A DNA stretch of 6,209 nt, from NCBI GenBank assembly GCA_035306725.1, contig DATGNN010000094.1, positions 1 through 6,209 on the forward strand, in the 5' to 3' direction. Below the pieces are notes generated by a model. The model saw only the letters and a list, made by a program, of their open reading frames with translations, was not told the origin of the DNA and did not search any database. The stretch's first letter is position 1; each line of letters begins with the position of its first letter. This stretch comes from JAAYEB01 sp035306725. GTDB taxonomy: Bacteria; Fibrobacterota; Chitinivibrionia; Chitinivibrionales; Chitinispirillaceae. Below, piece after piece: positions 1 to 6,183 of the stretch. Position numbers and translations under genes: made by a program.

Positions 1-2329
1 TTATTTTATGTTTTCCCTCAAGTTTGTCAATTTTAAAGCCATTTCTGTTTACTGCAATATAGATCTGGTAATCGGCAACCATATCTGTTCTGCTGTGTAC
101 AAGTACAATTTCTTTTGTCATTTCCAGAGGAAATTCGTTCAACACTTCCCTGAGCACCTCAATAACATTCTCATTTTTTGAAAAAAACCGGTTTTTTCTC
201 AGTTTCTCAAAGAGCAGAAACGGATCAGATTCGTGCATGTTTAAGTAAAAATTTGATGCAGGAACGAGGTCGAAAACCTCATTACCGTTTTGTTCCACCT
301 GCTCATGTTTCTGTTCTTTTTTCGAATAGTCCAGAGCTTTACGGAACGGATAAACCACAACTATATTATTCACTTTAAATCTGTTTTTCAGGTTTCCAGG
401 CAGCTGATCAAAAATCATTCTCCATGCAACACTTCCATGCCTGGGAAGTATCTGAATGACCAGGTCATTTATACCCACATATCCGTCAAGATCCTTGACA
501 ACTCTTTTCCAGCTTCTGACAAATAAATGTTTCACATTGTGTCTCTGTTCAGGAAAAAGATGAACGATTTCATTAAAAGTCTCTTCCTCAGAAATTATGA
601 ACCATTCGGTTGAAACCGCTTTTCTCAACTCCTTTAAGGAGTTTATTGTATCAATAAATCCGTTCTGCCTGTAAACATAAGGCGGGACTATTAAAACGAT
701 TCTCTCCATTATGCTCAATGGTTTTACTATTCTGGTAACAAAAATCATCTTGTCGCACATTTTCGCAATTTTTTCTGTAGTAGTTTCGTAAAATGAGCTT
801 ATAAACTGTCCGCTTTTACTCCAGCCAACAATCAGCTTTGAGATTCTCTGTTCATTGACTGCCCTTACAATTGCTGATGGAATGTTGTAGTCGATTTTAT
901 TTAATGGCACAATAGCTCTTTGAACTCCGCCAGCCCTGACACTTGCTTTAGTCAGAATGGTTTCTCCTTCAATTATCTCTTTTTCCACATCCGGACCCTC
1001 CAGTGCGATATGAAGTGGGTAGAGGGGTTCATGGCTGGTATCAGGATGAAGCAAAAATGCAAAATCCATAAGGTCTATAACATTATCGTGACCTGAAATC
1101 GGTATAAGAATTCTTTCGAGCTTTTCTCCACCGGATAAATCCTGAACACCTTTTTCACTCAGAGCCACTTTTCTGGCATATTTTTGTGTAAGAATAGAAC
1201 CAAAAAAACATGTAGCCACAATCATTACAATTGTACCGGTAAGAATATCTTCCTCGAAAATCCCTATGTTGTAAGCAACCAGAACAACCGCAAGTGTTGC
1301 TGCGGCCTGGTTGACACTCATTCCGAAAACAAGGCCCTGTTCAGGTTTTGTAAATTTTACAATTTTACTGAAAACCCTTGATGCCAGATCTTTTGAAAAG
1401 AATGCAACGAAAGTCATTATAAAAGCGACTTTGAGAGCGGAGGTTTCGGTAAAAAGCACTGATGGATCTATAAGCATACCTACCGAAATAAGGAAAAACG
1501 GTATAAAGAGCGAATCACCTACAAATCTTATCCTGTTCATCAGAACACTTTTACCCGGAATCAAAGGATTCAGTATTAAACCTGCCAGAAAAGCTCCGAT
1601 AATAGGTTCCAGACCAACAAGGTGAGAAAAAAATGAGGAAACAAAAAGAGCAGTAATTACAAAAACGTAATCCTCAACTCCACTTTCAGTTACAAAATAC
1701 CGAAAAAACCAGACCGTTATTTTAGGAAGAAAGAAAACTACGGAAAAAACATAGATCCCCGAATAGGTAGCAAGTCTTAGCCAGAATGCCAGATCAAGCT
1801 CCCCTGTTTCTGCAGCAATGATAACAGCAAAAACCACAAAAGCAAGTGTATCTGTAATGATCGTACCCCCAATGGTAGCTGTTACAGATTTCTTCTGTGC
1901 AAGTCCCATACGACTGACAATAGGGAAAGTAAGCAGTGTGTGGGATGAAAACATGCTTGCCAGCAGTATTGATGAAGGGAGATTGAGGTTTAACAGGTAA
2001 TATCCGGCAAGAGTACCGGAGATCAGGGGTATCAGAAATGTCAAAAGCCCGAACATCACACTATGGTGCTTGTTCTTTTTTATCTCTTCAAGATTAATCT
2101 CAATCCCGGCCTGAAACATTATATACAACAAACCGATAGTTCCAAGAAGTTCTATGGTCCTGTCACGTTCAAGCACATTTGTTACATATGGACCCAGTAT
2201 AATCCCAAAAAAAATCAACCCGATTATGCCCGGCAACCTTACTCTTTCAGCCAAAAGAGGCGCTACCAGCACCGCCATCATTACTATCGAAAAGATCACA
2301 ACAGGATCGTGTACAGGGAAAATATCCAT
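1..2329 (-). CDS. Cation:proton antiporter (CPA2/Kef-Nap type) with C-terminal universal-stress-like region, 3' end outside window
   Basis: An open frame of 776 codons runs from ATG at 2329 to the left edge without a stop; the last visible codon is at 2-4, so the C-terminus is missing. Residues about 9-385 are a chain of hydrophobic helices typical of the Na_H_Exchanger fold. Family landmarks include ERVRLPGIIGLIFFGIILGP (about 28-47), the T159-D160 pair in TIITDTLAF where the ion-binding aspartate is expected, SVGMLID ending at D288, and NQAAATL (340-346). From about residue 402 the protein is soluble: ERILIPIS starts a universal-stress-like domain, KLIVGWSKSG (about 500) is its conserved turn, and RIVLIVPP starts a probable second repeat. 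By family, the protein exchanges Na+ or K+ for H+ across the inner membrane, with the cytosolic part as a likely regulatory sensor; the substrate ion is not deducible. The start is supported by AGAGG (complement of 2339-2343) nine bases upstream. It is transcribed away from everything else here. I see no frameshift. Confidence 0.93.
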   Translation of the reverse strand, partial: MDIFPVHDPVVIFSIVMMAVLVAPLLAERVRLPGIIGLIFFGIILGPYVTNVLERDRTIELLGTIGLLYIMFQAGIEINLEEIKKNKHHSVMFGLLTFLIPLISGTLAGYYLLNLNLPSSILLASMFSSHTLLTFPIVSRMGLAQKKSVTATIGGTIITDTLAFVVFAVIIAAETGELDLAFWLRLATYSGIYVFSVVFFLPKITVWFFRYFVTESGVEDYVFVITALFVSSFFSHLVGLEPIIGAFLAGLILNPLIPGKSVLMNRIRFVGDSLFIPFFLISVGMLIDPSVLFTETSALKVAFIMTFVAFFSKDLASRVFSKIVKFTKPEQGLVFGMSVNQAAATLAVVLVAYNIGIFEEDILTGTIVMIVATCFFGSILTQKYARKVALSEKGVQDLSGGEKLERILIPISGHDNVIDLMDFAFLLHPDTSHEPLYPLHIALEGPDVEKEIIEGETILTKASVRAGGVQRAIVPLNKIDYNIPSAIVRAVNEQRISKLIVGWSKSGQFISSFYETTTEKIAKMCDKMIFVTRIVKPLSIMERIVLIVPPYVYRQNGFIDTINSLKELRKAVSTEWFIISEEETFNEIVHLFPEQRHNVKHLFVRSWKRVVKDLDGYVGINDLVIQILPRHGSVAWRMIFDQLPGNLKNRFKVNNIVVVYPFRKALDYSKKEQKHEQVEQNGNEVFDLVPASNFYLNMHESDPFLLFEKLRKNRFFSKNENVIEVLREVLNEFPLEMTKEIVLVHSRTDMVADYQIYIAVNRNGFKIDKLEGKHKI

Positions 2330-2587
2330 TAATAAAAACCTCTGAATTCTTATACAAACGTATTGATAATCTTGAGAGATTTGGCTAATTCAAGGTAATA
2401 GTAAACCGGCATTGATTAAGCAAATCACATTCCACCACTTGCGCATTTCAGGTTAACGCTCAAGGCTTACAAGGAACCTTATTATCCGGCTTTGTACCAG
2501 TATAGAATGCAAAATAATTTCTGAGCGACTTCTATTCTCTTTAATTTTCGAAATGGTGTATGTTTTGCCAAGCGCACAAGCCCCCGA
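2330..2587. other. Intergenic region between divergent antiporter and transposase remnant
   Basis: No gene is supported here. It must contain the antiporter promoter, reading leftward, and includes the AGAGG ribosome site at 2339-2343. It may also hold unreadable debris of the transposase's upstream part; I could not recover its catalytic motifs in any frame. Confidence 0.5.
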
Positions 2588-2878
2588 CATTTTCAGACAA
2601 AGTCGGGACTTGATTATTATAGCCCCTATTTTTACCAACAACAGCAGCAACCGGAACAAGGAGCGCAGGGGCAGCCGAGCATGAAAATGCTGATGAACCG
2701 GATACGCCTTACCAACGAAAATGCCGAGTGACTTGAGCAGCCCTGATAAAGACGGTATATGAGGTGGACTCTCGAAAATGCCCTAAGTGCGGCGGAATCA
2801 TGAAAATCATCAGTTTTATAAAAGACTATACCTTTGATTGAGCGGATTCTCAAACATTGCGGCAAGAAGAATTTTTGA
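2588..2878 (+). pseudogene. IS91-like transposase, decayed C-terminal remnant
   Basis: Pieces of the C-terminal end of an IS91-type (Y2/HUH) transposase can be read in successive frames. DYYSPY (2612-2629) is followed in another frame by NNSSNRNKERRG (from 2637), which together resemble the family's YYG-YSN-RG block. The third frame gives EHENADEPDTPYQRKCR (2677-2727), then an in-frame TGA at 2734-2736 where the family has Trp, then AALIKTVYEVD and KCPKCGGIMKIISFIKDY (2776-2829). One extra base near 2830 shifts the frame to PLIERILKHCGKKNF and a stop at 2876-2878. The Cys-x2-Cys knuckle followed by the MKIISFI segment is the diagnostic part. At least three frame changes and one nonsense codon mean it cannot make a transposase. 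The N-terminal zinc-binding and catalytic Tyr/HUH regions are not recognisable upstream. Family assignment is from memory of the motif; the decay is directly visible. Confidence 0.72.
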
Positions 2879-3031
2879 GTACATATATGTCATTGGATTC
2901 AAGACACAAACTCTCGATCCATAACCATTGAACCTGTGAACCATTACCTTTTCCAGGAGTTCATCTGAAAGCTAATATAATCAATAAAATAGCATTCTGA
3001 ACAAAAAACATTTCTCTAATTAATTTTTTTT

Positions 3032-3385
3032 GACAACACTTCAGATCAAACATATCTTCGATTTGATGAAAAAGTGATTGGTTGGTCTGAGCTGAATCCA
3101 GAAGAGTTGTGGGTGAATGTTGTGCCTGTTATAAGAAAAGTTGCGGTGGTATGCCCCAAAGCGATTTGTGGGCTTAAAGCAATCGGGATTTCGTACAAGA
3201 TACATGGACTGGGGGGGGGAGCGTTGACTCAAGCCATAAGGTCTTACGGCCTGCTATTATTTGGTGTGATGAACGAGGCTGTAGCGATTGGAAACGAAAC
3301 TGCAAAACCATGGGCGCCACTGTTGCAATATTCAATTAAATGCCATGTTGAAATGAGTTTTTGGCCGGATACCAGACAACATTGA
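3032..3385 (+). pseudogene. xylB: Xylulokinase (FGGY carbohydrate kinase) remnant, frameshifted
   Basis: This fragment comes from the N-terminal domain of an FGGY sugar kinase, closest in pattern to xylulokinase, which phosphorylates D-xylulose with ATP. In one frame, VIGWSELNPEELW (3074-3112) matches the family's GW-EQ-PE-WW block, and LKAIGISYKIHGL (3173-3211) matches the AIGIS-QMHGL substrate-binding strand. The frame then breaks at nine consecutive Gs (3211-3219) and resumes one frame over as VDSSHKVLRPAIIWCDER (3223-3276), the conserved LRPAIIWCD-R segment. A single extra G at 3277/3278 returns it to the first frame as AVAIGNETAK. After about 3310 the family resemblance fades and a stop comes at 3383-3385. 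No N-terminal start with the D-G-T/S phosphate loop is visible before 3032, and the large C-terminal ATPase domain is absent. It is therefore a dead fragment rather than a simple sequencing slip, although the two internal shifts alone could be read errors. Confidence 0.78.
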
Positions 3386-3389
3386 GCTA

Positions 3390-3611
3390 CAGGCGCATAA
3401 CAACCCACTCAAATTGTTTGCTCCCGATAAGAGTCTGATGTTATTCCTGTTTGTCTAAAACATCAAAAAGCCTATCAGTTTATTTTGAAAGATACTATAT
3501 TTACTGAATTTGGATCAAGAACACTGTAATTAACTAAATTAAATAGCAGGTAATTTTTCTTAACTCTTAGTATTACTTAAGATTGCCCGAATTAAATCAA
3601 ATGGGAAAAGT
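3390..3611. other. AT-rich intergenic region upstream of the methyltransferase
   Basis: I see no gene in this stretch; stops are frequent in all frames. It must hold the promoter of the methyltransferase at 3612, but I find no convincing paired -35/-10 elements. A GGGA (3603-3606) five bases before the ATG is the only likely ribosome binding site. It may also contain unrecognisable decayed xylulokinase sequence. Confidence 0.5.
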
Positions 3612-4604
3612 ATGATAAAATTTTTAAAAACAATTTATCGGAGTGTTGTTCGCTGGCTATTTATAGCTGCTATTGTTAAGTTTTATATAGTTTTAAAGTA
3701 TAAACGCCTTAATCAATTACATGGCAAAAAGAAACACGCGAATACACCCTGGGTATGTGAGTTTCAATTCAATGTTGATCGCTGGGTAGATTATATCAAT
3801 GAAGTTTACACAGATTATTTTGAAAACTCTGACCTGAATCTGGAAACAATCAAGGGGAAGAGGATTCTTGAAGTTGGACCTGGCGAAAACCTTGGTGTGG
3901 CACTGAAGTTACTGTCTGCAGGTGCTTCGCAGGTTGTATGTGTTGACAGATTTCATTCCTTGATAGAAGAAAATAAACAGCTTGAAATTTATAAAGAAAT
4001 TTATTCACAAATGAGCAAAATGGAACAGGATAAATTTCAGACTGCAATCAGGATAACAGATGATGGCTTTAATTTTAATAAAGACAGGTTAATTTATTTA
4101 AACAAGTCGATCGAAGAACTGAATTCTATTTACCCTGAACCCTGTTTTGATATTATAATATCCCGCGCTGTGCTCGAACATGTCTTTTCGATTGATTCAG
4201 CAATGGAGACAATGGATACCCTGCTGAAAAAAGGTGGATACATGCTTCACGAAGTAGATTTTCAGGATCATGGTATCTTTACCGGATATGGTTTACATCC
4301 GCTTACATTCCTAACGATCAAAAATAAGACATGGTTAAAGATGACCAGCAACATAGGTGCTCCTAACCGTATGCTTCCCGGGTATTACCGATCCTTTTTT
4401 GAAGCTCATGATTATACTTTCAAAACAAAAATCGTGCGTGTTTTTGGTTCCAGTAAAAAAGTAAGCCTGAATAAATTACCAAAATCTGAATATAACGATA
4501 AATATTTAAATAGCCTTACAAACCAGATAATGAATAAATCAACTTTTACCTGCAGAGATGATCTGAGAGTCGCTGCAGCATTTTTCTGCGCCAGAAAATC
4601 ATAA
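3612..4604 (+). CDS. Class I SAM-dependent methyltransferase with N-terminal membrane segment
   Basis: The intact 330-residue protein has a basic N-terminus followed by a hydrophobic stretch at about residues 13-29 (WLFIAAIVKFYIVL), likely a single membrane anchor with the catalytic domain in the cytoplasm. SAM-binding motif I is RILEVGPGENLG (84-95), with acidic D112 at the end of the next strand (QVVCVDRF). CFDIIISRAVLEHV (178-191) is the motif IV region and LLKKGGYMLHEVDF (204-217) the later strand. The HEVDFQDHG, LHPLTFL and APNRMLPGYY blocks (about 213-259) belong to a subgroup that I associate with surface-glycan or lipid tailoring clusters; that role is inference and the acceptor is unknown. 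The start is chosen because an internal start would lose the anchor and GGGA lies five bases upstream. An ATG at 3601 opens only a four-codon frame. No glycosyltransferase or other glycan gene is beside it, so it appears to be transcribed alone. It ends in tandem TAA TAA inside the 4601-4627 palindrome. Confidence 0.9.
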   Translation: MIKFLKTIYRSVVRWLFIAAIVKFYIVLKYKRLNQLHGKKKHANTPWVCEFQFNVDRWVDYINEVYTDYFENSDLNLETIKGKRILEVGPGENLGVALKLLSAGASQVVCVDRFHSLIEENKQLEIYKEIYSQMSKMEQDKFQTAIRITDDGFNFNKDRLIYLNKSIEELNSIYPEPCFDIIISRAVLEHVFSIDSAMETMDTLLKKGGYMLHEVDFQDHGIFTGYGLHPLTFLTIKNKTWLKMTSNIGAPNRMLPGYYRSFFEAHDYTFKTKIVRVFGSSKKVSLNKLPKSEYNDKYLNSLTNQIMNKSTFTCRDDLRVAAAFFCARKS

Positions 4605-4627
4605 TAACACACATTGTGTGTTATTAT
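4601..4627. terminator. Perfect 27-bp palindrome, probable bidirectional terminator
   Basis: Arms of 13 bp (ATAATAACACACA and its exact complement) flank a single central T at 4614. In RNA this would fold as a stem of about 11 bp with a small loop. It lies exactly between two converging reading frames: the methyltransferase TAA is at 4602-4604 and the decayed minus-strand gene's TAA at 4624-4626, each followed in frame by a second TAA within the arm. The 3' arm is U-rich in both directions, but there is no long T tract beyond it. Termination is therefore inferred from position and symmetry. Confidence 0.65.
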
Positions 4628-4905
4628 GTTGTCATATCAGACCAGGGTTTCGTCCAATAAATGACACCTTCTGTCTGGACTGTTTCTTTTCTCTTCGATA
4701 AAGCAGACTTCAATAATTTCTTCTTATTAATATCAAATGACCAGGTCGAGAATCCCTGTTGCGCACTGTACTCTTTAATCGAAGGCGCCTGTTTTATGTC
4801 GTGCTATGTGGTAGGGCGAAACATATTTACTTTGTGTTAGTAACACCCATCCTCCTTATACGTTTTTGCTTTGACTATTTCATCTGAAAAACCTGGTATC
4901 GTCAT
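4624..4905 (-). pseudogene. Decayed gene of unknown family, two internal stops
   Basis: One minus-strand frame reads like real protein from ATG at 4905 to TAA at 4624-4626 but is cut by TAA at 4837-4839 and TAG at 4804-4806. The pieces are MTIPGFSDEIVKAKTYKEDG then CY, HKVNMFRPTT, and a 59-residue tail containing IKEYSAQQGFSTWSFDI, KKKLLKSALSKRKETVQTEG and VIYWTKPWSDMTT. Coding character is suggested by the good amino-acid composition, the tail ending just where the convergent methyltransferase ends, and the TAG possibly derived from a TGG Trp codon. The open frame continues upstream to 4959 without a better start, and no ribosome binding site is evident before 4905. It would be about 93 residues if repaired, small and basic toward the end, with no membrane segment or signal peptide. 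I do not recognise the family. Alternatively the 59-residue tail is all that remains of a longer gene. Confidence 0.5.
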
Positions 4906-5069
4906 TTTAAACAAGCTGCTTGACCTAAGAAAGATTTCTGTAAAACTAACGATATCGCATTAGATAACTGACATTATCACCTCTATTTATTGACCGAATA
5001 CACACACTCCACTTAAATATGATATTATCTATAACTAAAATTAACATCTGAATAAATAAAGATTATCAT

Positions 5070-5095
5070 GCTCGTCGAGCGCACATGGGCATGTG
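5070..5095. repeat. Two adjacent short palindromes
   Basis: GCTCG-T-CGAGC (5070-5080) is followed one base later by CACATG-GG-CATGTG (5082-5095). Both are perfect and stand out as G+C-rich symmetry in an AT-rich stretch. They could be a protein-binding site or element debris; there is no gene immediately alongside to assign them to. Confidence 0.35.
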
Positions 5096-5271
5096 GGAAG
5101 CTGTTTCTGGTTCCATTTAAAAAATAGTAATGGTAAACAATCTGAAAATATGGACATTCTAATTTTGTTTAAATCGGTTCAGATTTACATGAAATAGTAA
5201 AAACGATAGTTAAGGCCCCGCCCCCAATCCCGACCTCCAGTTATTTAAATACAAAACCTGATGGGAACTTT

Positions 5272-5305
5272 TAATTGTCGTTATGGGTAAGTATAATTGT
5301 CGCTA
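5272..5305. repeat. Direct repeat pair TAATTGTCGYTA, 22 bp apart
   Basis: TAATTGTCGTTA (5272-5283) and TAATTGTCGCTA (5294-5305) differ at one base and start 22 bp apart, about two helical turns. Read on the minus strand, the similarity extends to about 21 positions per unit with roughly 16 matching. Such phased repeats occur at the ends of some insertion sequences (for example IS21-type ends) and at repressor or replication-protein sites. No transposase is found beside them, so the identity stays open. Confidence 0.4.
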
Positions 5306-5400
5306 ACCACTTTGCCACTTGTGCGATGTGCGGCTACCTTTTATGCCCAGCGGCTATGGAGCGGATCAGATAAAACTGCGCCACTCGGAATCAGCGGCGA

Positions 5401-5872
5401 CTACAAATCAAGCTTGTTCTGCTTTTCGAGATTCTCGTGCGCTCGCTTCTTGATGTCGGCTCCAAGGTCTTTCCAACCCTGGAAACTAAAGATAGGCTTA
5501 CCGAGCTTCTTCTTTGCGTAATAATTATTGGTTATGACAATGACAAATTCGACACCCACTATGTAAATTGCGAACCGTTTGTAAGAAAAACCTCCCCCGA
5601 ATCTTCCAAGAAACATCATAGCTATTGATGCTATTGCCAAAGCAATAAGAAAGAACAGACTAACGGTGAATCCGAATGCAGTAGTATGGTTGGACCTTTT
5701 CTGAAGGTCTTTGTTGTAAAGAAACATAATGATAAGGGCTATGTTCGTAGCCAAGAACCTTACATAATATGAAATTCAGAAGTAGCCATAGAAGAAAAAG
5801 AAGTACCGCCAAAATGACGACTTGTGCTTCAGGTTGAGCGTTTAGGTATATGAAAAAGGATTCGTGCGTCAC
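5401..5872 (-). pseudogene. Small multi-pass membrane protein, split by one frameshift
   Basis: Two minus-strand frames join into one plausible protein of about 157 residues. The first starts at GTG 5872, eight bases after GGAAAGG (complement of 5881-5887), and reads MTHESFFIYLNAQPEAQ, then the hydrophobic VVILAVLLFLLWLLLNF. Around 5767-5776 the reading must shift by one base to SYYVRFLATNIALIIMFLYN and on to a TAA at 5401-5403. The joined product has about four membrane segments: residues 18-34, about 39-54, about 75-93 (SLFFLIALAIASIAMMFL) and about 105-120 (FAIYIVGVEFVIVIT). A charged cytoplasmic-type tail ends in KRAHENLEKQNKLDL. I do not recognise the family. The rest of both frames is clean, so the shift may be a recent mutation or a sequence error, and the gene may be functional in close relatives. 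It lies downstream of the four-helix-bundle fragment on the same strand. Confidence 0.6.
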
Positions 5873-5947
5873 CTTCCATACCTTTCCGCAGCAATAGAAG
5901 TCCCCACACCTACCGCTTCATAAACATTCGTTTCGGAGATGCCGTTG

Positions 5948-6157
5948 TCAACAAACCCCGAGCATATGCACCAAGTTGCGTGATATCGGCAAGAACTTGA
6001 GGATGTCGTTGGAAAAACAGATCGTACCGCTGCGCAGGAGTTGTTTTGAAAGAACGTATTCCCTTTTTTCTGATTTTAATTTCTGAAACATGGCAACAAC
6101 TTTAAGCGAAAAAACAAAACTCTTCTCACAACTCGGATTTGTTTTTACATCGCTCAT
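5948..6157 (-). pseudogene. Four-helix-bundle protein (23S rRNA intervening-sequence type), N-terminal fragment
   Basis: From ATG 6157, seven bases after GGAG (complement of 6165-6168), the protein begins MSDVKTNPSCEKSFVFSLK, then VVAMFQKLKSEKREY and VLSKQLLRSGT. This matches the first two helices of the widespread four-helix-bundle family, where S-KQLLRSGTSIGANV-EA is the signature. After T (codon near 6023-6027) the expected SIGAN-EA sequence is missing and the frame runs on as unrelated residues to TGA at 5948-5950. Family members are usually about 115-130 residues, so only about the first third is intact. The family's function is unknown; some members are encoded inside 23S rRNA intervening sequences, but no rRNA is seen here. 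Another upstream ATG at 6181 is possible but less well placed. The truncation could be an old rearrangement at the LLRSGT codons. Confidence 0.72.
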
Positions 6158-6183
6158 GTTCCGGCTCCTGTTCCCATTCATTC

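Larger units (their letters stand above)
4906..5400. other. Gene-free stretch with small palindromes and possible IS-end debris
   Basis: No reading frame here looks coding on either strand. The left part (4960-5215) is very AT-rich. It is followed by a C-rich patch (about 5216-5240) and then a less AT-rich block (5306-5400) of different composition. The composition breaks suggest joined pieces of different origin. Listed separately are two adjacent short palindromes and a pair of direct repeats. The read of this as insertion-sequence debris is inference. Confidence 0.45.

Noticed and set aside
290..526. Plus-strand open frames inside the antiporter region.
   Set aside because: They are antisense shadows of a strongly supported minus-strand gene.
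2355..2362. TACGTTTG on the minus strand, matching the Bacteroidota -7 promoter pattern TAnnTTTG upstream of the antiporter.
   Set aside because: The expected TTG is not found 19-21 bases upstream (the nearest is 28), and the phylum is not certain.
3041..3232. Minus-strand open frame across the xylulokinase remnant.
   Set aside because: The plus strand carries clear family motifs in the same bases; this frame has none.
4800..4905. Resemblance of YKEDGC to the N-terminus of phytanoyl-CoA dioxygenase-like proteins.
   Set aside because: Too short, and the tail of the same frame does not fit that family. No His-x-Asp metal motif is present.
5068..5130. Short frame MLVERTWACGK resembling the VERT-AW block near the end of IS5-type transposases.
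   Set aside because: Only six or seven residues match, there is no supporting sequence on either side, and the segment coincides with palindromes.
5294..5400. Possible integron attC site, because CGCTAAC appears near 5302 with partly complementary GCGAC about 95 bp later.
   Set aside because: The 7-base core consensus sites do not match at either end and there is no paired inner box or cassette structure.
5297..5521. Plus-strand 74-codon frame overlapping the end of the membrane protein gene.
   Set aside because: It has no ribosome site and no recognisable motif, and mostly lies antisense to a better-supported gene.
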